NCBI RefSeq assembly: GCF_030418455.1
Contig: NZ_JAUHPW010000001.1
Coordinates: 434,001-498,000 of the forward strand
Direction of reading: 5' to 3'
Origin: Demequina litoralis
GTDB taxonomy: Bacteria; Actinomycetota; Actinomycetes; Actinomycetales; Demequinaceae
DNA length: 64,000 bases
Shown here: positions 1 through 9,259 of the stretch, piece by piece
Layout: every line of letters begins with the position of its first letter
Numbering within the stretch: the stretch's first letter is position 1
Made by a program: the position numbers and the translations under genes
The notes under the pieces: generated by a model
The model's database searches: none
What the model was told of the DNA's origin: nothing
The model's input: the letters and a program-made list of their open reading frames with translations, nothing else

Positions 1-1
1 C

Positions 2-847
2 TACGGCGCCCCAGCGATGGCCCTGCTCGCGTACGGCGCGGCGACGCTCCTGGTCGCGCAGCCCCTGCTGGGCCACGCGACCGTCGTGGTCGACGGCGCG
101 CTGTGGGCCGCGGGCACCGCGCTGGGGCTCGCGACGGCGGTCGGGGTGCCCGCGCTCGCGTTCACCCGCCACCGCGTCGGGGTCGACGCCGCGTCCGGCG
201 CGTGGCTCATGCCGGTGGTGCCGCCGATGGTCTCGGCGGCGACGGGCGCGCTGCTCCTTCCGCACCTCGACGGCGCCGCCGCGCAGACGATGGCGCTGGC
301 CTGCTACGCGATGGTCGGGGCGTCCGGCCTCGCCGCTCTCGTCCTCATCACCCAGGTGTGGTCGCGCCTCGCCCACCACCAGCGCGGCGCCGCCGTCGCG
401 GTGCCCACGCTCTGGATCGTGCTCGGTCCGCTCGGGCAGTCCGTCACCGCGGTCGGGCTGCTCGCCGACCACGCCGGCCCCGCACTCGGCGTGAGCGACC
501 GGGCGCTCATCGTGGCCGCGCTGCTCGTCGGGGTGCCGGTCATGGGCTTCGCGCTGCTGTGGCTCGCCATCGCGGGAGCGGTCACCGCGATGACGGCCCG
601 AGAGGGCCTGCCGTTCTCGCTCGCGTTCTGGGCGTTCACGTTCCCTGTCGGCACCATGGTGACCGGCGCATCGTCCCTCGCCGCCCACACCGGCGCGGTC
701 GCCCTCGACGTGCTGGCCGCGGCGCTGTTCGCGCTGCTGCTCGCCGGATGGGGCGTGGCCGCGGCGGGCACGGTGCGCGCGGTGCGTCCGCAGCGTGCGG
801 TATCCGACGTCCGAGCCGGACCGGCGCGGGCTACGGCCGGGAGGTGA
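2..847 (+). CDS. TDT family transporter (TehA/SLAC1-like), 5' truncated by window edge
   Basis: Integral membrane protein of the tellurite-resistance/dicarboxylate transporter type. About eight to nine hydrophobic segments alternate with short loops across the roughly 280 visible residues, and there is no soluble domain. The family has about ten membrane helices in about 320 residues, so one or two N-terminal helices probably lie before the window; the frame is open to the left edge and the first internal ATG at 17 need not be the start. The substrate (C4-dicarboxylate, sulfite, tellurite or an anion) cannot be read from sequence. The last codons overlap the 3' end of the convergent pyrD gene by 17 bases. 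Family assignment rests on overall hydrophobic pattern and remembered similarity. Confidence 0.65.
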   Translation, partial: YGAPAMALLAYGAATLLVAQPLLGHATVVVDGALWAAGTALGLATAVGVPALAFTRHRVGVDAASGAWLMPVVPPMVSAATGALLLPHLDGAAAQTMALACYAMVGASGLAALVLITQVWSRLAHHQRGAAVAVPTLWIVLGPLGQSVTAVGLLADHAGPALGVSDRALIVAALLVGVPVMGFALLWLAIAGAVTAMTAREGLPFSLAFWAFTFPVGTMVTGASSLAAHTGAVALDVLAAALFALLLAGWGVAAAGTVRAVRPQRAVSDVRAGPARATAGR

Positions 848-1850
848 GCGCCCGGTTGAGACGCGCGACCCACCACGGGCCCTGGTACACGAAGGCCGTG
901 TAGACCTGCAGCAGCGTCGCGCCGGCGTCGAGGACCGCGCGGGCGTCCTCCTCCGAGGAGATGCCGCCCACCCCGATGAGGCACATGTCGGGCCCCACGC
1001 GGTCGCGCAGCCGTGCGACCACCTCGCGCAGGCGCGGCAGCAGCACCGGGCCGGAGAGGCCGCCAGGCCCGCGGTCGTGCGCGATCGTGGTGTTCGACGC
1101 GACGATCCCGTCGAGATCCAGCTCGAGAGCGAGGTCCGCGACCGCGTCGACGTCCTCGTCCGCGAGGTCGGGGGCGATCTTGACGAGCAGCGGCACGCGG
1201 CGGTCGGCGACGGCCTCGTCGGCGGCGGCACGGGTGGCGGCGAGGATCGGGCGCAGCGTGTCGACGGACTGCAGGTCGCGCAGGCCCGGGGTGTTGGGCG
1301 AGGACACGTTGACCACGAGGTAGTCCGCGTACGGCGCGAGCAGCCGGGCCGAGTACGCGTAGTCGTCGGGCGCGCCCTCGGCGGGCGTCACCTTGTTCTT
1401 GCCGAGGTTCACCCCGAGGACGATGCGGCGGCCCGCCCTCGTCGCGCGCAGGCTCGCGAGGCGCTCCGCCATCGCGTCCGCACCGGCGTTGTTGAAGCCC
1501 ATGCGGTTGCGCAGCCCGGCGAGGTCCTTCTCGCGCCACGAGCGCGGCTTCTCGTTGCCCGGCTGCCCCTTCGGGGTGACGGTGCCCACCTCGACGAAGC
1601 CGAAGCCCGCCGCGGCCAGCCCGGCGACCGCCTCGGCGTCCTTGTCCATGCCCGCCGCAAGGCCGACCGGGGCGGGGAACGTGAGGCCGAGCGCCTCGAC
1701 CGACCCGCGCGGATCCGGCGCCGCGACGAGTCCCAGCGCACGCATCGTGCGGAAGGCCCAGGCGCCGCGACCGATGGCCGTCACGCCGAAGCGGTGGGCC
1801 CACTCGGCGTCGGTGCGGGACAGGACGTGGCGGTAGAAGGCGGCGTACAC
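831..1850 (-). CDS. pyrD: Dihydroorotate dehydrogenase (quinone), class 2
   Basis: Oxidises dihydroorotate to orotate in pyrimidine synthesis, passing electrons through FMN to the membrane quinone pool. The class 2 signatures are present: GLAAGMDKDAE near residue 65, NRMGFNNAGAD near 115, the catalytic-serine motif VNVSSPNTPGLR near 175, and the phosphate-binding IGVGGISSEEDA near 295. I chose the GTG at 1850, giving the usual MY.. beginning and 339 residues. A TTG at 1859 would add three residues but has no ribosome site. The divergent pepA starts only 33 bases away, so the two promoters must be packed tightly or overlap the coding ends. Convergent overlap with the TDT gene at its 3' end. 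Confidence 0.93.
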   Translation of the reverse strand: MYAAFYRHVLSRTDAEWAHRFGVTAIGRGAWAFRTMRALGLVAAPDPRGSVEALGLTFPAPVGLAAGMDKDAEAVAGLAAAGFGFVEVGTVTPKGQPGNEKPRSWREKDLAGLRNRMGFNNAGADAMAERLASLRATRAGRRIVLGVNLGKNKVTPAEGAPDDYAYSARLLAPYADYLVVNVSSPNTPGLRDLQSVDTLRPILAATRAAADEAVADRRVPLLVKIAPDLADEDVDAVADLALELDLDGIVASNTTIAHDRGPGGLSGPVLLPRLREVVARLRDRVGPDMCLIGVGGISSEEDARAVLDAGATLLQVYTAFVYQGPWWVARLNRALTSRP

Positions 1851-1883
1851 GCGTCCCAAGGTACCGGGGCTAGGCTCGACGCC

Positions 1884-3323
1884 ATGACCTCACTCACCAC
1901 CACCCAGGACCAGGTCGCGTCCGTCGAGGCCGACGCCATCATCGTCGGCTGGACCGCGGACGACACCGTCGCAGCCCACCCCCTGCTCTCCGACGAGGCC
2001 CGCGAGACCATCGCCGCCGGCGCGTCGCTCCTCGACGCCTCGTCGAAGGCCGGCAAGGTCACCGTCGTGCCGGGCGCCGGCACCGAGGCCCGCCGCGTCG
2101 TCGTCGTCGGCATCGGCTCCGGCTCGGAGGCGGACCTCCGCGCCGCCGCCGGCGAGGCCTCGCGCCAGGTCGGCAAGAAGCCGTCGAAGGTCGTCGTCGC
2201 GCTGCCCGCCGAGGGCGACGCCGCGATCGCCGTCGCGCAGGGCGCCGTGCTCGGCGCCTACTCCTTCACCGACTACAAGTCCGATGAGAACGCCGCCACC
2301 GACACCGAGTGGGTGATCGCCGGCGCCTCCGACGAGGCCATCGCGCGCGCGAACATCCTCATCGCCGCGGCCGCGGGCATCCGCGACCTCGTCAACACGC
2401 CGCCGCTCGACCTCTTCCCCGGCTCGTTCGCGGAGATCGCGCAGCAGATGGGCGCCGAGGCCGGCGTCGACGTCGACGTGTGGGACGCGCAGCGCCTCGC
2501 CAACGAGGGCTTCGGCGGCATCCTCGCCGTCGGCATGGGCTCGGCCCGCCTCCCGCGCCTCGTCCGCGTCGCCTACGCGCCCGAGGGCGCGTCGCAGAAG
2601 GTCGCGCTCGTGGGCAAGGGCATCACGTTCGACACCGGCGGCATCTCGCTCAAGCCGTCGAAGTCGATGGAGACCATGAAGTCCGACATGACCGGTGCCG
2701 CCACCGTCCTGCACGCGGTGGTCGCCGCGGCCCGCGCCGAGCTCCCGATCGCCGTCACCGGCTGGCTCTGCATCGCGGAGAACATGCCGTCGGGCACCGC
2801 GCAGCGCCCCTCCGACGTCATCCGCATCTACGGCGGCCAGACCGTCGAGGTCCTCAACACCGACGCCGAGGGCCGCCTCGTCATGGCCGACGGCCTGGTG
2901 AAGGCCCGCGAGGAGAACCCCGACGTGCTCCTCGACGTCGCGACCCTCACCGGCGCGCAGGGCGTGGCGCTCGGCACCCGCACGTCCGGTGTCATGGGCA
3001 CCGCGGAGATCCGCGACGAGGTCGTCGCCGCGGCGAACGAGGTCGACGAGGCGATGTGGGCGATGCCCCTGCCGGAGCACCTGCGCGAGTCGATCGACTC
3101 GAAGATCGCGGACCTGCAGAACATCGGCGACCCGCAGGGCGGCGGCATGCTGTCGGCGGGCATCTTCCTGCGCGAGTTCGTGGGCGACACCCCGTGGGCG
3201 CACCTCGACATCGCGCGCCCGTCGTACAACGAGGGCAAGCCGTGGGCGGAGAACGTCGCCGGCTCGACCGGCCACTCGCTGCGCACGCTGTTCCGCTTCC
3301 TGGAGGCGCGCGCCCAGGCGTGA
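1884..3323 (+). CDS. pepA: Leucyl aminopeptidase, M17 family
   Basis: Cytosolic di-zinc/manganese aminopeptidase that removes N-terminal residues from peptides. It has 479 residues, the usual family length. Metal ligands and active-site residues are visible: VGKGITFDTGGISLKPS around residues 241-257 (Lys, Asp), MKSDMTGAATV (Asp) around 265, and the family signature NTDAEGRLVMAD around 325 (Asp, Glu, Arg). ATG 1884 is chosen because upstream sequence in the same frame is antisense to pyrD. A canonical ribosome site is not obvious, so the gene may be leaderless or use the weak GGGGCTAGG stretch. A strong hairpin follows the stop. Confidence 0.95.
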   Translation: MTSLTTTQDQVASVEADAIIVGWTADDTVAAHPLLSDEARETIAAGASLLDASSKAGKVTVVPGAGTEARRVVVVGIGSGSEADLRAAAGEASRQVGKKPSKVVVALPAEGDAAIAVAQGAVLGAYSFTDYKSDENAATDTEWVIAGASDEAIARANILIAAAAGIRDLVNTPPLDLFPGSFAEIAQQMGAEAGVDVDVWDAQRLANEGFGGILAVGMGSARLPRLVRVAYAPEGASQKVALVGKGITFDTGGISLKPSKSMETMKSDMTGAATVLHAVVAAARAELPIAVTGWLCIAENMPSGTAQRPSDVIRIYGGQTVEVLNTDAEGRLVMADGLVKAREENPDVLLDVATLTGAQGVALGTRTSGVMGTAEIRDEVVAAANEVDEAMWAMPLPEHLRESIDSKIADLQNIGDPQGGGMLSAGIFLREFVGDTPWAHLDIARPSYNEGKPWAENVAGSTGHSLRTLFRFLEARAQA

Positions 3324-3343
3324 CGCTCCCGTAGAGACGGCTC

Positions 3344-3377
3344 AGGCCCGGTTCCGCCGAGAGGCGGGGCCGGGCCT
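3344..3377. terminator. Hairpin after pepA
   Basis: AGGCCCGGTTCCGCC and GGCGGGGCCGGGCCT form a long GC-rich stem around a GAGA loop, 20 bases after the pepA stop. There is no clear T tract, which is common for actinobacterial terminators. Confidence 0.7.
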
Positions 3378-3383
3378 TCGTCG

Positions 3384-3497
3384 CGATTCCCAATGACACA
3401 GGTGACACGTGTGCTCGGTGTGAACATCGGTTTGCGAGAAGGCCCGAGTCACCCGGTCCGTCCCCGTCCCACCTGTCACCCTTGTCATTGGGAATCG
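3384..3497. repeat. Imperfect 28-bp inverted repeat between convergent genes
   Basis: The left arm at 3384-3411 begins CGATTCCCAATGACA. The right arm at 3470-3497 is its inverted copy, 25 of 28 bases matching, with a 58-base centre. The pair fills the gap between pepA and the convergent small gene at 3501. It may be a two-way terminator, a MITE-like element or an operator pair. No coding potential is seen in the centre. Confidence 0.7.
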
Positions 3498-3500
3498 GGG

Positions 3501-3836
3501 TCAGCCGAGGTTCTTGCGCTGCTTCTCGTTCCATTCGCGCATGCGCGAGGGGTAGCCCGACAGGTTGACGTCGAAGGCGGGGACGGAGAACTGCTGCGCG
3601 AGCTTGCGCGCGGTGGCCTCGTCCGGCACCCGGCGCCGCGTCCACTCCCCCGTGTCGGCGACGATCACCATGGTGGTCTGCGTGACGCGCGTCGGCGGCT
3701 CGATGAACGCCTCGCAGCCGGTGTGCGCGTCGACGAAGGACCGCAGGTGCGCGATGGTCTCGGCCTTGGCGTCCTTGCCGGCGCCCTGCGGCGCCGATCC
3801 GCGCGCGGACCGCGACTTCCTGGAGAACAGACCCAT
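3501..3836 (-). CDS. Small conserved hypothetical protein
   Basis: 111-residue soluble protein. After a basic, low-complexity start (MGLFSRKSRSARG) it reads as a compact alpha/beta domain rich in Thr and Val (TRVTQTTMVIVADTGEWTRR) and ends in a basic, Trp-containing helix. ATG 3836 is preceded by GGGGG on the minus strand. The longer open frame upstream is poor protein-like sequence and is left out. Such small proteins occur beside pepA/lpdA in related actinomycetes, sometimes labelled oxidoreductase, but no cofactor motif is visible and I assign no function. Confidence 0.6.
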   Translation of the reverse strand: MGLFSRKSRSARGSAPQGAGKDAKAETIAHLRSFVDAHTGCEAFIEPPTRVTQTTMVIVADTGEWTRRRVPDEATARKLAQQFSVPAFDVNLSGYPSRMREWNEKQRKNLG

Positions 3837-3949
3837 GCCCCCAGCGTAGTCACGGGGTGTGCGCGCGGCGGGCGCGCCATGCGGTTCGCGCGTCACCCGC
3901 CGCGTGGCAAGATGGGCCGTACTGACATCCCTTACAAGGAGATCCCATA

Positions 3950-5335
3950 GTGTCCGAGTCCACCCCACGCTCGTTTGATGTCCTCATCCTCGGCGGCGGG
4001 TCGGGCGGCTACGCCGCTGCCCTGCGCGCCTCCCAGCTCGGCCTCACGGTCGGCCTGGTCGAGGAGTCGAAGGTGGGCGGTACGTGCCTCCATAACGGCT
4101 GCATCCCGACGAAGGCGCTGCTGCACGCGGCGGAGCTCGCCGACAACGCCCGCGAGGGCGAGAAGTACGGCGTCAACAGCTCGCTGCACGGCATCGACAT
4201 GCTCAAGGTGAACTCCTACAAGCAGGGCGTCATCGACCGCCTCTACCGCGGCCTCCAGGGCCTCGTGAAGTCCCGCAAGGTGACGGTCATCGAGGGCCAC
4301 GGCCGCCTCGTGGGCCCCGACACCATCGAGGTGAACGGCGAGCGCTACACCGGCACGAACATCATCCTGGGCACCGGCTCCTACGCCCGCTCGCTGCCCG
4401 GCCTCGAGATCGGCGGCCGCGTCATCACCTCGGACCAGGCGCTCCAGATGGAGTGGGTCCCGCAGAGCGCGATCGTCCTCGGCGGCGGCGTCATCGGCGT
4501 CGAGTTCGCTTCCGTCTGGAAGTCGTTCGGCTCGGACGTCACCATCGTCGAGGCGCTCCCCCACCTCGCCCCGAACGAGGACGAGGCGCTGTCCAAGGGC
4601 CTCGAGCGCGCGTTCCGCAAGCGCGGCATCAACTTCAAGGTCGGCGTCCGCTTCCAGGGCGTCGAGCAGTCCGATGCGGGCGTCAAGGTCACGCTCGAGG
4701 ACGGCACGGTCCTCGAGGCCGACGTCCTCCTCGTGGCCGTGGGCCGCGGCCCCCGCACGGCCGACCTGGGCTACGAGGAGCAGGGCATCCGCGTCGACCG
4801 CGGCTTCGTGCTCACCGACGAGCGCCTCCACACCGGCGTCGCCAACATCTACGCGGTCGGCGACATCGTCCCCGGCCTCCAGCTCGCGCACCGCGGCTTC
4901 CAGCAGGGCATCTTCGTCGCCGAGGAGATCGCGGGCCTCGCGCCGCAGGCGATCGTCGAGTCGAACATCCCCCGCGTCACGTACTGCGAGCCCGAGCTCG
5001 GCTCGGTGGGCCTCACGGAGAAGCAGGCGGTCGAGAAGTACGGCGCGGACAAGGTGAAGGCGCTCGAGTACAACCTCGGCGGCAACGGCAAGAGCCAGAT
5101 CCTCGGCACCACCGGCTTCATCAAGCTGGTCCGTGTGGTCGACGGCCCCGTGGTCGGCGTGCACATGCTCGGCGCCCGTGTCGGCGAGCAGATCGGCGAG
5201 GCGCAGCTCATCGTCAGCTGGGACGCCCACCCTGAGGACGTCGCGCCGCTCATCCACGCGCACCCCACGCAGAACGAGGCCCTCGGCGAGGCGCACCTCG
5301 CGCTCGCCGGCAAGCCGCTGCACGCCCACGACTGA
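3950..5335 (+). CDS. lpdA: Dihydrolipoyl dehydrogenase (E3)
   Basis: Flavoprotein that reoxidises the lipoyl groups of 2-oxoacid dehydrogenase complexes with NAD+. The 461 residues contain the FAD-binding GGGSGGYAAAL (15-25), the redox-active disulfide in GGTCLHNGCIP (Cys46, Cys51), the NAD-binding GGGVIGVEFAS near 182, and the C-terminal catalytic His-Glu pair in HAHPTQNEALGEAH. The disulfide motif has LHN where most E3 proteins have LNV. The start is GTG 3950 with AAGGAG seven to nine bases upstream. The E2 gene follows after 27 bases, so the two are probably one operon. Confidence 0.96.
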   Translation: MSESTPRSFDVLILGGGSGGYAAALRASQLGLTVGLVEESKVGGTCLHNGCIPTKALLHAAELADNAREGEKYGVNSSLHGIDMLKVNSYKQGVIDRLYRGLQGLVKSRKVTVIEGHGRLVGPDTIEVNGERYTGTNIILGTGSYARSLPGLEIGGRVITSDQALQMEWVPQSAIVLGGGVIGVEFASVWKSFGSDVTIVEALPHLAPNEDEALSKGLERAFRKRGINFKVGVRFQGVEQSDAGVKVTLEDGTVLEADVLLVAVGRGPRTADLGYEEQGIRVDRGFVLTDERLHTGVANIYAVGDIVPGLQLAHRGFQQGIFVAEEIAGLAPQAIVESNIPRVTYCEPELGSVGLTEKQAVEKYGADKVKALEYNLGGNGKSQILGTTGFIKLVRVVDGPVVGVHMLGARVGEQIGEAQLIVSWDAHPEDVAPLIHAHPTQNEALGEAHLALAGKPLHAHD

Positions 5336-5362
5336 TACGACACGACTGAGGAAGAAGAACCC

Positions 5363-7105
5363 ATGAGCAACGACGTCACCCTTCCCGCCCTCGGCGAGTC
5401 CGTCACCGAGGGCACCGTCACCCGCTGGCTCAAGTCCGTCGGCGACACGGTCGCCGCCGACGAGCCCCTGCTCGAGGTCTCGACCGACAAGGTCGACACC
5501 GAGATCCCGTCGCCCTTCGCGGGCACGCTCCTCGAGATCCTCATCCAGGAGGACGAGGAGGCCGAGGTCGGCGCGGTGCTGGCCCGCATCGGCGAGGCCG
5601 GCGAGGCCCCTGCCGTCGCACCGGCCCCCGAGGCCGCCGCTCCCGAGCAGCCCGCCCCCGCCCCCGCCCCGGCCGAGGCGCCCGCGCCCGCGGCCGAGGC
5701 CCCGGCTCCTGCCCCCGTGGCCGCTCCCGCCGGCGGCGGCCGCGACGTCACCCTGCCCGCGCTGGGCGAGTCGGTGACCGAGGGCACCGTCACCCGCTGG
5801 CTCAAGGCCGTGGGCGAGTCCGTCGAGGCCGACGAGCCCCTGCTCGAGGTCTCGACCGACAAGGTCGACACCGAGATCCCGTCGCCGTTCGCCGGCGTCC
5901 TCACCGAGATCCTCGTGGGCGAGGACGAGGAGGCCGAGGTCGGCGCGGTCCTGGGCCGCATCGGCGAGCCCGGCTCCGCCCCCGCCCCGGCGGCCGCTCC
6001 CGCGGCCGAGGCCCCCGCGGCTCCGGCCCCGGCACCTGCCGCCCCGGCCCCCGCGCCTGTCGCGCCGCCGGCTCCCCCCGCACCTCCGGCCCCCGCCGCC
6101 GCTGCCGCGCCTGCGGCTCCCGCCGCTCCCGCCGCTCCCGCGGCGCCGGCTGCTCCCGCGGCCGCCGCATCGTCCGGCTCGGGCTACGTCACCCCGATCG
6201 TCCGCAAGCTCGCCGCGGAGAAGGGCGTCGACCTCGGCTCCCTCACCGGCACCGGCGTGGGCGGCCGCGTCCGCAAGGAGGACGTCCTCGCGGCGGCCCC
6301 GGCCGCCCCGGCCGCCCCGGCCGCTCCGGCTGCGGCTGCGGCGCCCGCGGCGGCGAAGCCCTCGGCCAACGAGGTCGAGGTCTCGGAGCTGCGCGGCCAG
6401 ACGGTCAAGATGACCCGCATCCGCAAGATCACGGCCGACAAGATGATGGAGTCGCTGCACGGCATGGCGCAGCTCACCTCCGTCGTCGAGGTCGACTGCA
6501 CCAAGATCTGGGCGCTGCGGGCCAAGAACAAGGCGGCGTTCTCGGAGAAGCACGGCGTGAACCTCACGTTCCTGCCGTTCTTCACCCGTGCGGTCGCGAT
6601 CGCGCTGCAGGAGCACGCGTTCCTCAACGCGTCCGTGGTGGGCGACAGCATCGTCTACCACCCGTCGGTCAACCTGTCGCTCGCGGTGGACACCCCCAAG
6701 GGCCTCATGCTGCCGACGCTCAAGGACGCGGACGCGAAGACCATCGTCGACCACGCCAAGGGCATCGTCGACCTCGCCACCAAGGCGCGCGAGGGCGGCC
6801 TCAGCTCCGACGAGATCTCGGGCGGCACCTTCTCGGTGACCAACACGGGCTCGGGCGGCACGCTGTTCGACACCCCGATCGTCCCGGCGCCCCAGGTCGG
6901 CATCCTCGCGACCTGCGCGATCGTCAAGAAGCCGGTCGTGGTCAAGGGCCCCGACGGCGAGGACGTCATCTCGGTCCGTCCGATGGCCTACCTCCCGCTC
7001 TCGTACGACCACCGCATCGTGGACGGCGCGGACGCGGCCCGCTTCCTGCAGACCGTGAAGCGGATCGTCGAGGCCGGCGAGTTCGAGTCCGAGCTCGGCC
7101 TGTAG
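5363..7105 (+). CDS. sucB: Dihydrolipoamide acyltransferase (E2) with two lipoyl domains
   Basis: Core subunit of a 2-oxoacid dehydrogenase complex (probably 2-oxoglutarate, possibly shared with pyruvate dehydrogenase). Domain order in 580 residues: lipoyl domain 1 (3-75, Lys43 in [12 protein letters not shown]), Ala/Pro linker, lipoyl domain 2 (about 127-199, Lys167), a long Ala/Pro linker, the E3-binding domain near 274-308, a second Ala-rich linker, then the catalytic domain with YDHRIVDG near 548. The two lipoyl domains share 55 identical bases in a row at DNA level. The lipoyl lysines are the presumed targets of LipB and LipA encoded 4-6 kb downstream. Confidence 0.93.
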   Translation: MSNDVTLPALGESVTEGTVTRWLKSVGDTVAADEPLLEVSTDKVDTEIPSPFAGTLLEILIQEDEEAEVGAVLARIGEAGEAPAVAPAPEAAAPEQPAPAPAPAEAPAPAAEAPAPAPVAAPAGGGRDVTLPALGESVTEGTVTRWLKAVGESVEADEPLLEVSTDKVDTEIPSPFAGVLTEILVGEDEEAEVGAVLGRIGEPGSAPAPAAAPAAEAPAAPAPAPAAPAPAPVAPPAPPAPPAPAAAAAPAAPAAPAAPAAPAAPAAAASSGSGYVTPIVRKLAAEKGVDLGSLTGTGVGGRVRKEDVLAAAPAAPAAPAAPAAAAAPAAAKPSANEVEVSELRGQTVKMTRIRKITADKMMESLHGMAQLTSVVEVDCTKIWALRAKNKAAFSEKHGVNLTFLPFFTRAVAIALQEHAFLNASVVGDSIVYHPSVNLSLAVDTPKGLMLPTLKDADAKTIVDHAKGIVDLATKAREGGLSSDEISGGTFSVTNTGSGGTLFDTPIVPAPQVGILATCAIVKKPVVVKGPDGEDVISVRPMAYLPLSYDHRIVDGADAARFLQTVKRIVEAGEFESELGL

Positions 7106-7124
7106 GGCACGAGGACAACTGCAC

Positions 7125-8027
7125 ATGCGCGTCGTGATCTCGGGCTCCTCGGGGCTCATCGGCACGGCGCTCACGAAGGACCTGCGCGAGGGCGGCCACG
7201 ATGTGGTCGCCCTCGTGCGGCGTTCCCCCACGGGTCCCCACGAGTCGCGCTGGGACCCTGCCGCCGGGACCGTCGACGCTGACCTGGTCCGCTCCGCGGA
7301 CGCGGTGGTCAACCTCGCGGGCGCGTCGATCGGCGACAAGCGCCTCACCGACTCCTACGTCGAGGTGGTCCGCGGCTCCCGCGTCGACTCGACCCGCACC
7401 CTCGTCGACGCCCTCCTGGGCGACGATGCGGGCGCCGGCTTCCGCGGCGTCCTGCTCCAGGGCTCGTCGATGGGCTACTACGGGTCGCGCGGCGAGGAGG
7501 TCCTCTCCGAGCGGTCCGAGCCGGGGCACACCGTGCTGTCGGGCATCGTGGCCGACTGGGAGGCCGCCGCCCAGCCCGCGCGCGACGCGGGCATCCGCAC
7601 CGTCACCGTCCGCACCGGCCTGGTGCTCGCGGCGCACGGCGGCTTCGCGGAGCGCCTGCTGCCGCTCGTCACCAAGGGCCTGCTCGGCACCCTCGGCAAG
7701 GGCGACGCGTGGCACTCGTGGATCACGCTCGAGGACCACATCCGCGCCCTGCGCTTCCTCATCGGCTCCGACCACGACGGCGCGGTCAACGCCATCGCGC
7801 CGCACCCCGCCCGCGACGCCGCCCTCATCCGCGCGCTGTCCGAGGCCGCGGGCCGGCGCCCCGGCTTCCACGTGCCCGCCTTCGTGCTCGAGGCCGCGGT
7901 GGGCCGCGCGATCGAGGACCTGCTGTCCTCCACCCGCGGCACCGCGGGCGTGCTCGGCCGCCTGGGCTTCGAATGGCACCACCCCACCATCGAGGACGCC
8001 GCCCGCTGGGTCATGGCGCGGCGCTGA
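7125..8027 (+). CDS. TIGR01777 family epimerase-like protein (SDR39U1/YfcH type)
   Basis: 300-residue atypical extended short-chain dehydrogenase. The N-terminal nucleotide-binding motif GSSGLIGTAL is clear, and the family patterns SSMGYYGSRGEE and a C-terminal [11 protein letters not shown] segment are present. Members resemble nucleotide-sugar epimerases, but their substrate is unknown. ATG 7125 follows the E2 gene by 19 bases with GAGGA upstream, so it is probably co-transcribed. Its end overlaps the convergent pseudokinase gene by 17 bases. Confidence 0.85.
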   Translation: MRVVISGSSGLIGTALTKDLREGGHDVVALVRRSPTGPHESRWDPAAGTVDADLVRSADAVVNLAGASIGDKRLTDSYVEVVRGSRVDSTRTLVDALLGDDAGAGFRGVLLQGSSMGYYGSRGEEVLSERSEPGHTVLSGIVADWEAAAQPARDAGIRTVTVRTGLVLAAHGGFAERLLPLVTKGLLGTLGKGDAWHSWITLEDHIRALRFLIGSDHDGAVNAIAPHPARDAALIRALSEAAGRRPGFHVPAFVLEAAVGRAIEDLLSSTRGTAGVLGRLGFEWHHPTIEDAARWVMARR

Positions 8028-9210
8028 CCTCGACCACGCGCCACCGCTCCCCGGACCACTCGAGCGCGAGCCGGACCTCCTGACGCTCGGCCGGGACCTC
8101 GGTCCGAGCACCGCCGGGCCCCGCACGGACGTGCGCCGAGAGCCCGTAGGCCACCTCCACCACCGCGGTCCCGCCGCCCGTCTCCACGATGGTGGCGGGA
8201 CCGACGCCGACCGTCAGCCCCCGCAGCTCGACGTCCTCGAGCAGCCGGGCCTCGCGCGCGGCGGTCGCCCACGCGGCGGACCCCGGCACCGTGAGCGCCA
8301 CGAGCGCCTCGCCGTCGCCCGCCGCGACCGCGTCCACCCGCTCCCCCGTCAGCGCGCGCGCCGCGGCCCCGGGATCCGGGAGGGACGATGCGGCGGCGGG
8401 GACGGCGCGTTCCGCGCCCGCGGAGGAGGTCGGCTCCCCCAGCGGCGGACCCCACACCGCCCACCCCGCGGCACCGACAGCGAGGGCCGCGACGGCCACC
8501 AGCCGCAGCGGTCGCCGCCGCAGCCGCCAGTGCCACGCCCGCGGGTCCGTCACCGTGCGCGCTGCGGGCGCGACCGCCGAACCGTCCGTCGCCGCTGCTG
8601 GACGCCACCGCACGGGCGCCGCGCAGCCGAGGATGCCGCGGCCCACCGCACCTGCGGACGGCCGCACGTCGGGATCGGGGTCGAGCAGCGGCGCCATCCA
8701 CGCCTCGGCCTCGGTGCGGAGCTCCGGACCGGCAGCGGCGAGCGCCACGGCGCCGAGCGCGTGGACGTCGCCCGGGGCGGACGGAGCACCTCCGGCGGCG
8801 CGCTCGGGCGCGGCGAAGCCCGGCGTGCCCCGCTCGCGGCCGAGCGCCGGGCCGACGAGGTCGACGAGCACGGGACGCGTGCCCACGACCACGTTGCCGG
8901 GGGCGACGTCGCCATGCGCGAGACCGCGTGCGTGCAGCGCGGCCAGCGCCTCGGCGAGCCCCGCCACCAGCCATACCCACGCGCCGAGGTCCGCGGTCCG
9001 GCCCGCCTCGGCGAGGGGCGTCCCGGCGACGCGCGGCGAGCAGACCACCACCGCATCGTCCTCCCGGACCACGTCGAGCGGCACGCACACCCCGGGGTGC
9101 TCGATCGTGCTCAGCGCCGCGACGCGGGCGCGGGCGGCGCGCTCGTCCGCGTCCCCGCGCCCGACCGCCCGGGTGACCCGGTCGAGCTGCAGAGGGGTGA
9201 TGCGTCGCAC
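8011..9210 (-). CDS. Membrane protein with degenerate Ser/Thr kinase domain
   Basis: 399-residue protein. Residues about 1-190 follow the kinase fold from the hinge onward: [14 protein letters not shown] stands where HRDLKPEN is expected, VDLVG replaces the DFG segment, and GTPGFAAPE keeps the APE motif. The glycine-rich loop and the invariant Val-Ala-x-Lys of the N-lobe are not visible. One transmembrane helix follows near residues 240-260, then a roughly 130-residue extracytoplasmic domain with alternating strands ending in WRVVEVSAA. It is therefore probably a pseudokinase that binds rather than phosphorylates. No PASTA repeats are present. Role unknown. Confidence 0.7.
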   Translation of the reverse strand: MRRITPLQLDRVTRAVGRGDADERAARARVAALSTIEHPGVCVPLDVVREDDAVVVCSPRVAGTPLAEAGRTADLGAWVWLVAGLAEALAALHARGLAHGDVAPGNVVVGTRPVLVDLVGPALGRERGTPGFAAPERAAGGAPSAPGDVHALGAVALAAAGPELRTEAEAWMAPLLDPDPDVRPSAGAVGRGILGCAAPVRWRPAAATDGSAVAPAARTVTDPRAWHWRLRRRPLRLVAVAALAVGAAGWAVWGPPLGEPTSSAGAERAVPAAASSLPDPGAAARALTGERVDAVAAGDGEALVALTVPGSAAWATAAREARLLEDVELRGLTVGVGPATIVETGGGTAVVEVAYGLSAHVRAGPGGARTEVPAERQEVRLALEWSGERWRVVEVSAAP

Positions 9211-9259
9211 CCCTCCACCGTCGCATCAGCGAGGGCGGAGGGGTGCGTTCTCCACAGGG

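Noticed and set aside
3932..7348. 1138-codon open frame on the minus strand
   Set aside because: Antisense to lpdA and the E2 gene. Its composition is Arg/Asp/Gly/Leu-rich with no motif, typical of a shadow frame in high-GC DNA.
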